The notes under the pieces: model-generated
Told to the model about the DNA's origin: nothing
Database searches by the model: none
What the model saw: the letters and a program-made list of their open reading frames with translations, nothing else
Assembly: GCA_004193555.1 (NCBI GenBank)
Contig: RPGP01000001.1
Span: forward strand, 524,156-588,155
Origin: Desulfobacteraceae bacterium Eth-SRB1
Lineage (GTDB): Bacteria > Desulfobacterota > Desulfobacteria > Desulfobacterales > ETH-SRB1
Length of the DNA: 64,000 nt
Reading direction: 5' to 3'
In this document: positions 63,901-64,000 of the stretch, in pieces
How the letters are laid out: each line of letters opens with the position of its first letter
Numbering within the stretch: the stretch's first letter is position 1
Made by a program: the position numbers and the translations under genes

Positions 63901-64000
63901 ATGAGTGAACACGTTGTCGTTATCGGGGCGATTGCCCTTGGCCCTAAGGCGGCTTGCAGGTTTAAGCGACTTCATCCCAAGGCGAGGGTAACGATGATCG
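63901..64000 (+). CDS. FAD-dependent pyridine nucleotide-disulfide oxidoreductase-like, start only
   Basis: ATG 63901 after AAAGGAG; open to the window edge. The 33 visible residues (HVVVIGAIALGPKAACRFKR then LHPKARVTMI) form the FAD-binding dinucleotide fold of the CoA-disulfide/NADH oxidase group in sulfate reducers. The first glycine-rich motif reads GAIALG where most members have GxxAxG. Confidence 0.7.
   Translation, partial: MSEHVVVIGAIALGPKAACRFKRLHPKARVTMI

Overview
The window looks like a chromosomal segment of a free-living anaerobic member of the Desulfobacterota (deltaproteobacteria), probably of the Desulfobacterales type. This rests on the core gene order (Trm112-DUF4416-YicC-RemA-gmk; mfd, two SurA-type chaperones, a RodZ-like protein, mgtE, recO), on a small siroheme/4Fe-4S sulfite-reductase-like protein, on alpha-subunit glycyl-tRNA synthetase, and on many mobile repeats. 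No species can be named from the sequence alone.

Layout. 1-8 kb: a partial secreted protein, two unrelated AAA-type ATPases, a Fic AMPylase-like gene, and an isolated type II secretion fragment (gspF-gspG-gspH) whose gspH leader is encoded by an inverted-repeat element. 8.5-10 kb: a secreted subtilase with an STN-like N-terminal domain. 10-32 kb: an accessory island with eleven toxin-antitoxin (TA) modules, all on the minus strand (MNT/HEPN, HigBA, three PIN modules with Phd-like or unclassified partners, two UPF0175/DUF3368, BrnTA, AbrB/PIN, HicAB, ParDE). Between them lie decayed genes: a leucine-rich-repeat/dockerin protein, small signal-peptide/dockerin genes, an HNH endonuclease and a transposase. 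32-35 kb: a subtilase-dockerin pseudogene split by a decayed IS21-family element with a visible 5-bp target duplication.

The island is held together by repeats. A 93-142-bp miniature element flanked by an 8-bp direct repeat sits between small dockerin genes and a strong sigma70-like promoter. The promoter (TTGACG, 18 bp, TATAAT) occurs six times, always pointing to the minus strand. At one site it directly precedes a TA operon and at another it lies upstream of hicAB. A nearly identical 0.9-1.0-kb direct repeat (24.1 and 28.4 kb) brackets three TA modules, and smaller direct repeats bracket single modules. This repeat-bounded, promoter-sharing TA array is the most unusual thing in the window.

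35-64 kb is ordinary core chromosome. Plus strand: Trm112-like, DUF4416, YicC, RemA-like, gmk, rlmB, icd, comF, nitrilase-family, rfaE2. Then glyQ (minus, with no glyS beside it), a stand-alone Rnl2-type RNA ligase (plus), the sulfite-reductase-like protein (minus), and a minus-strand block GHMP kinase-recO-mgtE-rodZ-surA-lipoprotein-mfd. The end holds tRNA-Thr(CGT), an HU/IHF gene, a GH13 sugar phosphorylase (minus), fabH, polA and the start of a pyridine-nucleotide-disulfide oxidoreductase-like gene.

All calls come from reading the sequence and translations; no database search was run. Repeat identities are by eye.
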